From the NCBI RefSeq assembly GCF_007559025.1, contig NZ_CP041765.1:2848679-2912678 (forward strand): a stretch of DNA of 64,000 bases. Direction: 5' to 3'. Made by a program: the position numbers and the translations under genes. This document shows positions 23,240-33,843 of this stretch, one piece after another. This stretch comes from Tomitella fengzijianii. GTDB taxonomy: Bacteria > Actinomycetota > Actinomycetes > Mycobacteriales > Mycobacteriaceae. How positions within the stretch are numbered: position 1 is the stretch's first letter; every line of letters starts with the position of its first letter. The notes beneath the pieces were generated by a model. It ran no database searches. It was not told the DNA's origin and saw only the letters and a program-made list of their open reading frames with translations.

Positions 23240-23824
23240 TCACGCTTGCACGGTCTCCGGCTCCCGGGCCTCGCGCGCGGGCACCGCCGGCACGCCCGAG
23301 CGCGGGGCGGCGTCGCCGGAATCCTCCGCCGCTCCCGGCTCCTCGCGCGGATCCGGGTCCCGCGCGCCCTCGGCGTCCCAGTCCCCCCGCTGCTCGCCTT
23401 CCCCCCGCTGGTCACTTGTCGCCCCGGGGTCCCCGGACTCCGCGTCGCCGGAGGTCCCGCCCCGGCGCTGCTGGTCCACCCGCTCCGCGAGGCACCGCGC
23501 CAAGTCCAGCCCGACGGACACCGCGCGCATCTCCATCACGCTGCGCCGCTGCCCCTCGGCCGTCGTGTACTCGCGCAGCCGCACCGGGCCGTGCGCGATC
23601 ACCGGCGCGCCCTTGACCACGCCGAGCGCCACTCCGTTGACGAGCCGACGCCAGCAGTTCACCGTCAGGAACAGCGAGCTGCCGTCCCGCCAGCGCTTGT
23701 CCTCCTCGGACCAGTACCGCGCCGTGCTGCCCAGCCGGAAACTCACGACCTGCCCCGCCGGCGTATCGCGCCGGTCCGGCTTGTTCGCCACGTTCCCGAT
23801 CACCGTCATGTACGTCTCGAACAC
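23240..23824 (-). CDS. Second single-stranded DNA-binding protein (Rv2478c-like)
   Basis: An OB-fold ssDNA-binding protein of 194 residues. It starts VFETYMTVIGNVANKPDRR and contains SLFLTVNCWRRLVNGVA and RSVMEMRAVSVGLDLARC, the layout of the actinobacterial paralogous SSB encoded next to EttA. After about residue 115 the tail is low-complexity Gly/Asp/Glu/Arg and lacks the acidic DDxPF tip that recruits partners in canonical SSB. The GTG at 23824 aligns with the conserved FET start; an ATG at 23809 is possible. It is probably involved in recombination or competence-like processes rather than replication. Confidence 0.9.
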   Translation of the reverse strand: MFETYMTVIGNVANKPDRRDTPAGQVVSFRLGSTARYWSEEDKRWRDGSSLFLTVNCWRRLVNGVALGVVKGAPVIAHGPVRLREYTTAEGQRRSVMEMRAVSVGLDLARCLAERVDQQRRGGTSGDAESGDPGATSDQRGEGEQRGDWDAEGARDPDPREEPGAAEDSGDAAPRSGVPAVPAREAREPETVQA

Positions 23825-24032
23825 GCGCGAGACCCCCTCCCCTCGTTCCGGTCCGCGCCGTGCGGACGGGGCGCCGCTCAGGAGCACCGGCACCGACAAT
23901 GCCGCACGCCGCGGTCGGGAACCGGCCGGATCGACATCCACCACGCCGGATCTGGGGATAACTCCGGGCCTGTGGAGAACCCGGGGATCGGTCTTGACGC
24001 CGCGACGAAGGCGCAGTATCAGCGCACGGCGC

Positions 24033-26279
24033 TCACGGAAGGCGGGTGGATCCCTCGCCGGCAGGGTCCCGGCCCGGATCGCCGCGGGACGGGTCGCCGC
24101 CGCCGGCCGCATCGGCGCCGGCCACCGCGTCGCCCTCCTGATCGGCGTGGTCGCGCCGCGCCAGCTCCTGGAACATCGCGTTGTACGACTCCAGCTCCGC
24201 GTCGTGGTCACGGTCCTCGCGTCTGTCGTGCTGACGCGCCCGCCGCTGATCGGACCGGGACCATTGGACTCCCAGCGCCACCATGATCAGCAACAGCGGC
24301 AATTCCCCCGACGCCCAGGTTATGCCGCCGCCGGTCTGCTGGTCGCGCAGCAGATCCGTCACCCACGGCAGGGCCAGGCCATGGTAGTAGTCGTAGCCCA
24401 TGACCGTGTCGGTCATCATCAGCGCGATGCCGAAGAACGCGTGCAGCGGCAACGTCGCCATCACCACGCCCAGCCTGGTCACCGGCTCGAGTCTGCGCGG
24501 GGCCGGGTCCACCCCCAGGACCACGTAGTAGAACAGGTACCCGCTGAGGAGGAAGTGCAGGTTCATCAGCACGTGCCCGGTGTGGGTGGACACGATGTCG
24601 CCGAAGATCGGCGTCAGATACAACCCGTAGAACCCGCTGACGAAGATCACCGCGGCCACCACGGGATGGGTCAGGAACCGGGAGACGCGGCTGTGCAGCG
24701 CCGCCAGCAGCCACTCGCGGAGGCCGGGCACGCCGTTTTTCCCTGCGGGTTTCAGCGCACGCAGCGCCAGCGTCATCGGTGCGCCCAGCACCAGCAGCAC
24801 GGGTATGAGCATCGACATCGCCATGTGCGCGCCCATGTGCACGCTGAACATGGCCATCGTGTAACGCCCCACCCCGGAACTGGTGGTGAACAGCAGCAGG
24901 AACGCACCCGCCATCCAGGCGATGGTGCGGCCCACCGGCCAGGCGATGCCGCGCGACCGCAGGCGGCGCACCGCCAGCAGATAGACCACCGCGATGACGA
25001 TGGCGGCCGTGCCGTACAGCAGGTCGAAGCGCCAGTCGAACAGCAGGCGCATCAGCGTGGGCGGGCCGTCGAGGGTGTAGCCCAGCAGCACCTCCTGGAT
25101 GCTCAGTTCGCGCCCCGGCGGCGGTGGCGGCGCCCCGCCGAGCGCCACCGCCAGCCCGAACGTCGCCGAGAACACCATCACCTCGACCGTCGCCAGCCGC
25201 ACCAGCGGACCGCGGGCCGACGCGTCGCGTTGCAGCGCCCGCACCGACACCCGGCGCTGCTGCAGGCCGATGCCCGCGAGCACGACCAGGGCCGCGGCCT
25301 TGCCGACGATCATCCAGCCGTACGTGGTGGTGAACAGGTCCGACGGGGTGACACGCACCAACGCGTTGATCACGCCGCTGACCGCGATGACCACCAGCGC
25401 CACCGTCGCCACGTGCGAATAGCGCCGGACCACGACGTCGGTGCGCGCGCCCTTGCGCCGCGCATGCGCGAGCACCGCGAACAGCCCGCCCGCCCACAAC
25501 GACGCGGCCACCAGGTGCAGCACGAGCGAGTTGGTGGCGATGTCGTGGTTGCCGCCCGAGCCGGAATGCCCCGTGATCGCCAACGGCATCAGCGTCAGGA
25601 TGCTCAGCGCCAGCAGCGGCGGAGTCCAGCCCCACCGCAGGATCAGCCGGCAGCCGATCGCCAGGATGACCGCGAAGATGGCCACCCACAGCCACGCGCG
25701 CGACGCCTCCACCTGTTCGATGCCGCTCAGCGCGTTGTCCGGAAGCATCGCCTCGGAAAGCGGACGGCCGGACACCTCCGACAGCTGCAACGGGATCATC
25801 AGCAGGGCCACGGCGGCCCAGACGATCGCCGCGACGGACGCGGTGCGCACCGCGCGGTACCCGTCGACGTCGAGGACCCCGCTGCGCTGCGGCGGAGCCA
25901 GGAACGCCGCCAGCAACAGCGAACCGATGGCGATGACCGCGGAGATTTCCCCGGCCGCGCGCAGCACCGGGATGCCGTAGTCGGTGACCGCGCCGGCGCT
26001 CGCGATGCCCAGCGCACTGAGCTTGGCCGTCAACGAGAGGCTCGAGAGCATCGCCGCGACGAGCGCCGCGATGCCGGCGCACACCACGAACAGGCCGCCG
26101 ATCGACGAACCGCGGGAGCCGGGCCGCGCTGGGCGGGCGCCGCCGGGGGCGCCCTCGGCCCCGGCGGACGGGTCCTTCCCGGGCAAGTCCGGTTCACGCG
26201 TATCCGGATCACGCGTATCCGGATCACACGAATCCGGGTCGCGCGAGTCCGGAGTCGAAACGAGGTCGGACGTAGCCAT
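24033..26279 (-). CDS. CopD-CtaG fusion: copper import / cytochrome oxidase assembly membrane protein
   Basis: A 748-residue polytopic membrane protein. The N-terminal tail of about 55 residues contains a pentapeptide repeat (DPDTR type). A CopD-like block of about eight membrane helices follows (for example VLHLVAASLWAGGLFAVL). The second half is a Caa3_CtaG block with VHMGAHMAMSM and HVLMNLHFLLSGYLFYYVVLG, whose histidines are likely copper ligands. The hydrophilic C-terminal tail is rich in Asp and Arg. Such fusions are standard in mycobacteria and are thought to bring copper to cytochrome oxidase. The ATG at 26279 begins ATSDLVS. It diverges from the tRNA-Arg gene. Confidence 0.9.
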   Translation of the reverse strand: MATSDLVSTPDSRDPDSCDPDTRDPDTREPDLPGKDPSAGAEGAPGGARPARPGSRGSSIGGLFVVCAGIAALVAAMLSSLSLTAKLSALGIASAGAVTDYGIPVLRAAGEISAVIAIGSLLLAAFLAPPQRSGVLDVDGYRAVRTASVAAIVWAAVALLMIPLQLSEVSGRPLSEAMLPDNALSGIEQVEASRAWLWVAIFAVILAIGCRLILRWGWTPPLLALSILTLMPLAITGHSGSGGNHDIATNSLVLHLVAASLWAGGLFAVLAHARRKGARTDVVVRRYSHVATVALVVIAVSGVINALVRVTPSDLFTTTYGWMIVGKAAALVVLAGIGLQQRRVSVRALQRDASARGPLVRLATVEVMVFSATFGLAVALGGAPPPPPGRELSIQEVLLGYTLDGPPTLMRLLFDWRFDLLYGTAAIVIAVVYLLAVRRLRSRGIAWPVGRTIAWMAGAFLLLFTTSSGVGRYTMAMFSVHMGAHMAMSMLIPVLLVLGAPMTLALRALKPAGKNGVPGLREWLLAALHSRVSRFLTHPVVAAVIFVSGFYGLYLTPIFGDIVSTHTGHVLMNLHFLLSGYLFYYVVLGVDPAPRRLEPVTRLGVVMATLPLHAFFGIALMMTDTVMGYDYYHGLALPWVTDLLRDQQTGGGITWASGELPLLLIMVALGVQWSRSDQRRARQHDRREDRDHDAELESYNAMFQELARRDHADQEGDAVAGADAAGGGDPSRGDPGRDPAGEGSTRLP
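26191..26250. repeat. 15-bp coding minisatellite, four copies
   Basis: Four tandem 15-base units start at 26191, 26206, 26221 and 26236 (GGWTCACGCGTATCC type). They encode the repeat DPDTR in the cytoplasmic N-tail of the CopD-CtaG protein. Copies 2 and 1 differ by a single base and copies 3 and 4 have drifted, so the array has grown by slippage. Confidence 0.85.
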
Positions 26280-26347
26280 GCCTACAGGGTAAGCGGCGCC
26301 GCAAGGCGCGCCACCTGCGAGGGGACTCCAGGTAGTCCCCGTCACGA

Positions 26348-26374
26348 TTGACACTCCGCGGCCCCGCGTAGAAT
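26348..26374 (+). promoter_or_regulatory. Likely promoter of tRNA-Arg
   Basis: TTGACA at 26348-26353 and TAGAAT at 26369-26374 are separated by 15 bases, and the tRNA begins 30 bases later. Box quality is high for this genome but the spacing is short, so confidence is moderate. Confidence 0.55.
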
Positions 26375-26404
26375 CTCGACTCGTCCCGGGACCGCCCGGG
26401 ACCG

Positions 26405-26478
26405 GCCTCCGTAGCTCAGGTGGATAGAGCAAGAGCCTTCTAATCTCTAGGTCGCAGGTTCGAGTCCTGCCGGGGGCG
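26405..26478 (+). tRNA. tRNA-Arg (anticodon TCT)
   Basis: A 74-base cloverleaf. The acceptor GCCTCCG (26405-26411) pairs with CGGGGGC (26471-26477), with discriminator G. The T-arm is GCAGG-TTCGAGT-CCTGC. The anticodon loop CTTCTAA gives TCT, reading AGA/AGG. The base pair next to the loop is a C-T mismatch. CCA is not fully encoded. Confidence 0.95.
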
Positions 26479-26587
26479 CCGTGACCTGTACGAATCCGAA
26501 GTGGTTGCCCGTCGGCCGGTGCCACTCTCCCAATGCTCTCCCGGCCCGCCCCGGCGGAACCGACGGCCCCGTCGTTGCGTCGTAGTA

Positions 26588-26620
26588 GTCGACGGCGCCG
26601 CGGGGGGTGGCGCCGTCGAC
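26588..26620 (+). promoter_or_regulatory. Perfect hairpin in the leader of the secretion-like pair
   Basis: Arms 26588-26599 (GTCGACGGCGCC) and 26609-26620 are perfect reverse complements around a nine-base G-rich loop. The hairpin ends just before the ribosome site (GGGGAGG) of the gene starting at 26635. It could be an attenuator or tRNA read-through terminator, or it could shield or present the ribosome site. Confidence 0.6.
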
Positions 26621-26634
26621 GGGGGGAGGCCGTA

Positions 26635-26991
26635 GTGGAACCGAAGAATCCAGCCGGGACCGGAACCGGGACAGGGACGGATGACGGGCCGTTGAGCGTG
26701 GACGTGGATGCGCTCCGCGCCTTCGGGGCTTCGGCCTCGGAGGAATCGACGGCGGTGGGGGCGATCGAGTCCGCGGCACGGTTGTCCGCAGCCGCCGAGG
26801 CCCTCGCGGGGTCGGCCGTCGGCGCGGCGCTCGCGCGGGCGGCCGGGCCGCTGCGCGAAGCGCACCGCGCGTTCGCCGGGGAACTGTCCTCGTTGGCCCA
26901 CGCCGCGTCATCCAACGCCGACGCCTATGCGCGAGCCGAGCAGGCGATCGCCGGGGCGGTGTCCTGGCCGGCAGACGGGGGCGCACAGTGA
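26635..26991 (+). CDS. Small helical type VII secretion target-like protein
   Basis: 118 residues, rich in alanine, predicted as a helical hairpin: LSVDVDALRAFGASASEEST, a bend, then helices to the C-terminus. This is the pattern of EspC/DUF2580-like type VII secretion targets, although a classic central WxG is not visible. The GTG at 26635 has GGGAGG five bases upstream. Its stop overlaps the next gene's GTG by four bases (GTGA), so it is coupled to the DUF1023 hydrolase. I infer that it is a secretion partner or chaperone for that hydrolase. No ESX machinery gene is in the window. Confidence 0.7.
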   Translation: MEPKNPAGTGTGTGTDDGPLSVDVDALRAFGASASEESTAVGAIESAARLSAAAEALAGSAVGAALARAAGPLREAHRAFAGELSSLAHAASSNADAYARAEQAIAGAVSWPADGGAQ

Positions 26992-28718
26992 CCTCACCTG
27001 CTATCGCATCCCGCCGTCTCAGCATCGCTGAGGTGCGGGCGCTCGATATCAGCAGCGTGCGTGCCGCCGCCAATGCCGCCGACACCGGCGCTGTGCGGTT
27101 GGCCGCCGCCCGTGACGACGTCGAACGGTCGGCGCGGCGGCTGTTCGGTTCGTGGTGCGGAGCCGCGGCGGAGGTCGCGCGCGGGTCCGTCCGTTCCGCC
27201 GAGTCCCGCGGTGATGCCGCCGCCGGCCGCGAACACCGCGTCGGCGCATGCCTCGCGGACGCCTACGAGCGACTGCGCATCGCACGCTCCGAAGTCCTCG
27301 GCGAGGTCCAGGAGGCCGTCGTGGAAGGTGTGTTCGTGGACGAGGCGTCGGCCGCCGTCCGCGTCTCCTGGCACCATCCGGAGCTGGAGAGCAAGGCCAG
27401 GCTCGCCGCGATCCGGATCACGGAAGCCCTCGACGGCTTCGCCGCGGTCGACGCCGATGCGGCCGCCGCGGTCGACGCCGCGATGTCCCGCACGGACCCG
27501 GTGCGCGCCGCCGGCTGGGGCGACGGCGGCGTCGGTGCGCTGTCCGCCATGACGGCCGCGGCGGGCGCCGCTCCCACCGTGCCGTCCGGTACGCCGGCCG
27601 ACAACCGCGAGTACTGGCGGTCCTTGGGCCACGGCGAGCAGGCCGAGCTGATCGCGGTGCGCCCCGCCGCGGTGGGGGCTCTCGACGGCATCCCCGCCGA
27701 CGCCCGCCACCGCGCCAACATGCACCTGCTGGACACCGAGGAGGACCGGCTCGAGCGCGAGGCCGACAGAGCCCGTCGTGCCCACGCCGACGCGCAGCTC
27801 ACCCGGGCTCGGGCGAAGCTCCGCGACCTCGAGACGGTCCGCACCGTGATGGCCGCGAACCCGGCGGCCCGGCTCATGACCCTGGACATGCGCGGCGGCG
27901 CCCGCGGCCGGGCGGCCGTCGCCGTCGGCGACCCGGACACCGCCGAGCACCTCGCCGTCACCACGCCCGGCGTCAACACGACCGTCGAGGGTTCACTCGC
28001 GACGATGGTCGACGAGGCCGAAGTGCTACGCGCCGCCGCGGCGGCGCAGATCGCCGACGGCGCCGCGCCGAACCCGGGCGGGGCGGCCGACGACATCGCA
28101 GCGATCGCCTGGATCGGGTACGACGCGCCGCAGCTCCCGGGCGACGATCCCGCCGAGCTGGCATCCGGCCTGATGGACACGGTCACGCCGGGCACCGCGC
28201 GCGACGGCGCCGCCCGTCTGGCCCCGTTCTTGGACGGGCTCCAGGCGGCGTCGCAGCACCCCGATCCGCACATCACCGCGCTCGGCCACTCGTACGGTTC
28301 GATCACGACCAGCCTGGCCCTGCAGAACCCCGCTATCGGCGGGGCCGTGGACGACGTCGTCTTCTACGGTTCCCCGGGTGTGATGGCGGATGATCCCGGC
28401 GATCTGGGGCTCGCCCCGCATCACGCGTACGTGCTGGAGGCGGACGATGACGAGATCGCGGACATCGGCGCACTGGAGTCGCCGTCCGCTCCTGCACTGA
28501 CCCGGGTGCTGGACCAGTTCGGCCCTGATCCCGGCGCGCTCTCGTCGTTCGTGCAGCTGTCCGCGGACGAGGCGACGGCCCCCGACGGCAGACATCTCGA
28601 CGGCGCGTCGGAGCACGGCGACTACACCCGTCCCGGCCCGGACGGCGGGCTGCGCACATCCACCTACAACATGGCGGCCGTGGTCTCCGGGCGCACCGGG
28701 AACCTCATCCGCAGATAG
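26988..28718 (+). CDS. DUF1023 alpha/beta hydrolase with helical N-terminal domain
   Basis: 576 residues. The first 300 or so are helical and alanine-rich, with repeated heptad-like segments (for example EDRLEREADRARRAHADAQL), like ESX/LXG-type N-domains. The C-terminal half is a DUF1023 alpha/beta hydrolase: ITALGHSYGSITTSLALQ with nucleophile Ser about residue 433, and WIGYDAPQLPGDDP near residue 370, the usual start of this fold. There is no signal peptide, which fits type VII export. The GTG at 26988 overlaps the preceding gene. It may be a secreted lipase or esterase, or an antibacterial effector; neither is shown. No obvious immunity gene follows within 80 bases. Confidence 0.8.
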   Translation: MTSPAIASRRLSIAEVRALDISSVRAAANAADTGAVRLAAARDDVERSARRLFGSWCGAAAEVARGSVRSAESRGDAAAGREHRVGACLADAYERLRIARSEVLGEVQEAVVEGVFVDEASAAVRVSWHHPELESKARLAAIRITEALDGFAAVDADAAAAVDAAMSRTDPVRAAGWGDGGVGALSAMTAAAGAAPTVPSGTPADNREYWRSLGHGEQAELIAVRPAAVGALDGIPADARHRANMHLLDTEEDRLEREADRARRAHADAQLTRARAKLRDLETVRTVMAANPAARLMTLDMRGGARGRAAVAVGDPDTAEHLAVTTPGVNTTVEGSLATMVDEAEVLRAAAAAQIADGAAPNPGGAADDIAAIAWIGYDAPQLPGDDPAELASGLMDTVTPGTARDGAARLAPFLDGLQAASQHPDPHITALGHSYGSITTSLALQNPAIGGAVDDVVFYGSPGVMADDPGDLGLAPHHAYVLEADDDEIADIGALESPSAPALTRVLDQFGPDPGALSSFVQLSADEATAPDGRHLDGASEHGDYTRPGPDGGLRTSTYNMAAVVSGRTGNLIRR

Positions 28719-28758
28719 GAAGATCGGAAAGGCCCTCCCCCGGGCGAACGTGGTCGAT

Positions 28759-28790
28759 GCCCGACCCGGCCGGCATGCGACGGGTCGGGC
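28759..28790. terminator. Hairpin between convergent genes
   Basis: GCCCGACCCG at 28759-28768 pairs perfectly with 28781-28790 around a 12-base loop. It lies between the DUF1023 gene and the leftward universal stress gene, so it is probably a shared terminator. Confidence 0.65.
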
Positions 28791-28800
28791 GCCGATCGGG

Positions 28801-29712
28801 TCAGCGCTCGCCGGGGTCGCGCACCACGACGAGGGGGCAGGGCGCGGAGTGCAGCAGGGCGCGCGAGGTGGAGCCGACCATCATGCCGGTGAAACCTCCG
28901 CGCCCCCGGTGGCCCACCACCAGCAGCTGTGCGTCGTCGGCGTGGCCGAGCAGGTGCCGCACCGGACGGTCATGCACCACCTCACGGCGGATCGTCACTC
29001 CGGGGAATCGTTCCTGCCATCCCGCGAGCGACTCTGCCAGGACCGCGTCCTCACGCTCCTGGATCGATTCCCACTGCAGATGCGGCTCGTCCAGGCCGGT
29101 CAGCGGAACGTCGCTCCACGCGTGCACCACCTCCAGGTCGGCGCCGCGCGCCTGCGCCTCCGCCAGCCCGAACTCGAGGGCGGCCGTGCAGTGCGGCGAC
29201 CCGTCGACCCCGACCACGATGGGCCCGGCGCCCAGCGACTCCTCGGCTCCGGTCCATCCGCGGACGACGGCGACAGGGCGTGCGCCGTAGGCGATCAGAG
29301 CCGATGTCACCGAGCCGGCGGCGCGCTCCGGCGACTCGCCCAGCCCGCGATCGCCCAGCACCACCAGGTCGGCATCACCGGCCAGGTCGAGGATCGCGGG
29401 GGTCGGCGGCCCCTCCCGCAGGCGCGTCGTCACCCGGTGATCCGGTCCCAGGACCCCCCGCGCCACCTCCTGCGCCCGGTCGAGTGCGCGCTCGCACCGC
29501 TTGCGCAGCGCATCGAGGAAATCCGTACGCGCACTTCCGGCCTCACCGGATGGCACCGGCAGCTGGACCGCGCAGCCGATCGTCAGCGGACGGGCGTGAC
29601 AGCGTGCGTGCAGGGCCGCCCACCGCGCCGCCCCGAGCGCCGCCGTGGAGCCGTCGACCGCGGCGAACACTCCGACCGACGATCCCTCGTCTCCCGCGCG
29701 TTGCTGCGTCAT
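28801..29712 (-). CDS. Tandem-domain universal stress protein
   Basis: 303 residues with two Usp domains, about 12-150 and 160-298. Each ends in the nucleotide-binding signature: DLVVLGDRGLGESPERAAGS in the first and LLVVGHRGRGGFTGMMVGS in the second, the latter being the ATP-binding G-2x-G-9x-G(S/T) form. In mycobacteria such proteins bind ATP and respond to hypoxia and stress. The ATG at 29712 has GGAGGGCGAA upstream. It stands alone between convergent and leftward neighbours. Confidence 0.93.
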   Translation of the reverse strand: MTQQRAGDEGSSVGVFAAVDGSTAALGAARWAALHARCHARPLTIGCAVQLPVPSGEAGSARTDFLDALRKRCERALDRAQEVARGVLGPDHRVTTRLREGPPTPAILDLAGDADLVVLGDRGLGESPERAAGSVTSALIAYGARPVAVVRGWTGAEESLGAGPIVVGVDGSPHCTAALEFGLAEAQARGADLEVVHAWSDVPLTGLDEPHLQWESIQEREDAVLAESLAGWQERFPGVTIRREVVHDRPVRHLLGHADDAQLLVVGHRGRGGFTGMMVGSTSRALLHSAPCPLVVVRDPGER

Positions 29713-29822
29713 TTCGCCCTCCCCGTCGTGGTGCGAGTGCGTTCGAGGTGCGGACACCGGCCTCAGACTAGACCGGGCGCATGGTGAAGGCGCGAGGAAC
29801 CGGGACGACGACCTGCTGCGGG

Positions 29823-30821
29823 CTATCGCGCCCCGCGCCGCGGAATCGGGGTCGTATCCCGCGCCGCGATGTGCGCCGGACGCGGCGCTTCCGCCTCGAA
29901 CGGGTCGACGGGCGCGTTGTCGACGCTGTTGAAGACCAGGAAGATGTTCGAACGCGGATAGGGAGTGATGTTGTTGCCGGAGCCGTGCATGATGTTCGAG
30001 TCGAACCACAGGCCCGCTCCGGCGGCGCCGGTGAACTGGTCGATCCCGTACTCGGCGGCGAGCTCGGTGACGTCGTCGTGGCCGGGCACCCCGACGTTCT
30101 GCATGACCAGGGAACGGCGGTGATTGTCCGACGGGGTCTCGCCCTGCCCCGGAACGAAGTGCCGGTGCGAGCCCGGCATCACCATCAGGCCGCCGTTGAA
30201 CGGGTAGTTGTCGGTCAGCGCGATGGACAGGCTGACCGCCCGCGGCGTGGGCAGCCCGTCCTCCGCGTGCCACGTCTCGAAGTCCGAATGCCAGTAGAAC
30301 CCGTTTCCTTCGAACCCCGGCATGTAGTTGATGCGGCTCTGATGGATGTACACGTCCGACCCCAGGATCTGGCGGGCCGCGCCCAGTACGCGCGGGTCCC
30401 TCGCGAGCCCGGAGATCATCCCGGAGATGCGGTGCACCTCGAAGATCGACCGGATCGCCCCCGACCCGGGTTCCCGGACCACCCGATGGTCCTCCACGAG
30501 TGCCGGGTCCCCGGTCAGCCGCTCGAGCTCCGACCAGTACTGCTGCACCTCCGCCGGTGAAAGGAGCCCGGGCACGACGGTGTACCCCTTCTCCTCGTGG
30601 CCGCGCAGCTCGCCCGCGCTCAGCGGCCCGTCCGCGGCGCCGTCCCGGCCCTCCGACCACACCACCGAGTGCGGCCGATCGATCCAGCGCACCCGGCCTC
30701 CCGGCTCCACGCACGCCGACGACCGGGTGGGATACCGGTCGGCGATGCGGGAACGCGGGACGCGACCGGTCGGTGCCGCCGGCGTCGCGCGGTACGGGTG
30801 CTGTTGGGAATCGGTACGCAT
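29823..30821 (-). CDS. ectD: Ectoine hydroxylase
   Basis: Fe(II)/2-oxoglutarate dioxygenase that converts ectoine to 5-hydroxyectoine in the cytoplasm; 332 residues, about 30 longer than typical at the N-terminus. The EctD signature is clear: GFEGNGFYWHSDFETWHAED, with the His and Asp of the iron triad in YWHSDFE, and NIMHGSGNN carrying the second His. INYMPGF and the substrate-site pattern are also as in EctD. The ATG at 30821 is the first start in the divergent region with the PadR gene. No ectABC genes are in the window, so it either hydroxylates imported ectoine or works with ect genes elsewhere. Confidence 0.92.
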   Translation of the reverse strand: MRTDSQQHPYRATPAAPTGRVPRSRIADRYPTRSSACVEPGGRVRWIDRPHSVVWSEGRDGAADGPLSAGELRGHEEKGYTVVPGLLSPAEVQQYWSELERLTGDPALVEDHRVVREPGSGAIRSIFEVHRISGMISGLARDPRVLGAARQILGSDVYIHQSRINYMPGFEGNGFYWHSDFETWHAEDGLPTPRAVSLSIALTDNYPFNGGLMVMPGSHRHFVPGQGETPSDNHRRSLVMQNVGVPGHDDVTELAAEYGIDQFTGAAGAGLWFDSNIMHGSGNNITPYPRSNIFLVFNSVDNAPVDPFEAEAPRPAHIAARDTTPIPRRGAR

Positions 30822-30979
30822 TGTCTGACGGAACCTCCGCTCTTCAGTGCTGCTCCCCGGGACGGTCACCACCGCACGAGCGGCGCCGCCGACTCGGGCC
30901 GTACCCCACCTATATCGCTTCACCGCCACGCGTGCACGTCCGGGTCGGCTCCGCCGTGGACCGCCCGCACGCATGGCCG

Positions 30980-31016
30980 CCTATGCAACAAGTTGCACTG
31001 CAACCACGTGCATAGG
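30980..31016. promoter_or_regulatory. Nested inverted repeats, candidate PadR operator
   Basis: TGCAAC-AA-GTTGCA (30984-30997) is a perfect 6-2-6 palindrome. It lies inside a longer pair, CCTATGCA (30980-30987) and TGCATAGG (31009-31016). A half-site TGCAACC also follows. The array ends 12 bases before the PadR gene's GTG and is AT-rich against its surroundings, which suggests autoregulation. Binding is inferred. Confidence 0.6.
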
Positions 31017-31028
31017 TACGGTTCCTGC

Positions 31029-33645
<2,617 letters not shown>

Positions 33646-33745
33646 GCCGGTCACGCGCGTGGAAGCGACCGACGTCCTGCAGCTGGCTTTCCCCATAACC
33701 GCGGAACGCTGAACAAGGGAGAATCCGGATACACAGGCGGTCATT

Positions 33746-33764
33746 AATTCTAGATGCTAGAATT
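33746..33764. promoter_or_regulatory. Perfect 8-3-8 palindrome upstream of the lipase pair
   Basis: AATTCTAG-ATG-CTAGAATT in an AT-rich island about 80 bases upstream of the first lipase start. The symmetry and base composition suggest an operator for a dimeric regulator, but no regulator gene is adjacent. Confidence 0.55.
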
Positions 33765-33843
33765 CGCGTGTCCATCGCCTGACCGCACCGTGACCGGGTC
33801 CGGTGCGGTTCCGCGGAACTCTCGCCAGCGAAGGAACCGGACC

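Noticed and set aside
24033..26915. Extending the CopD-CtaG protein upstream past 26279
   Set aside because: The extension would run through the tRNA-Arg gene on the other strand and adds only low-complexity residues.
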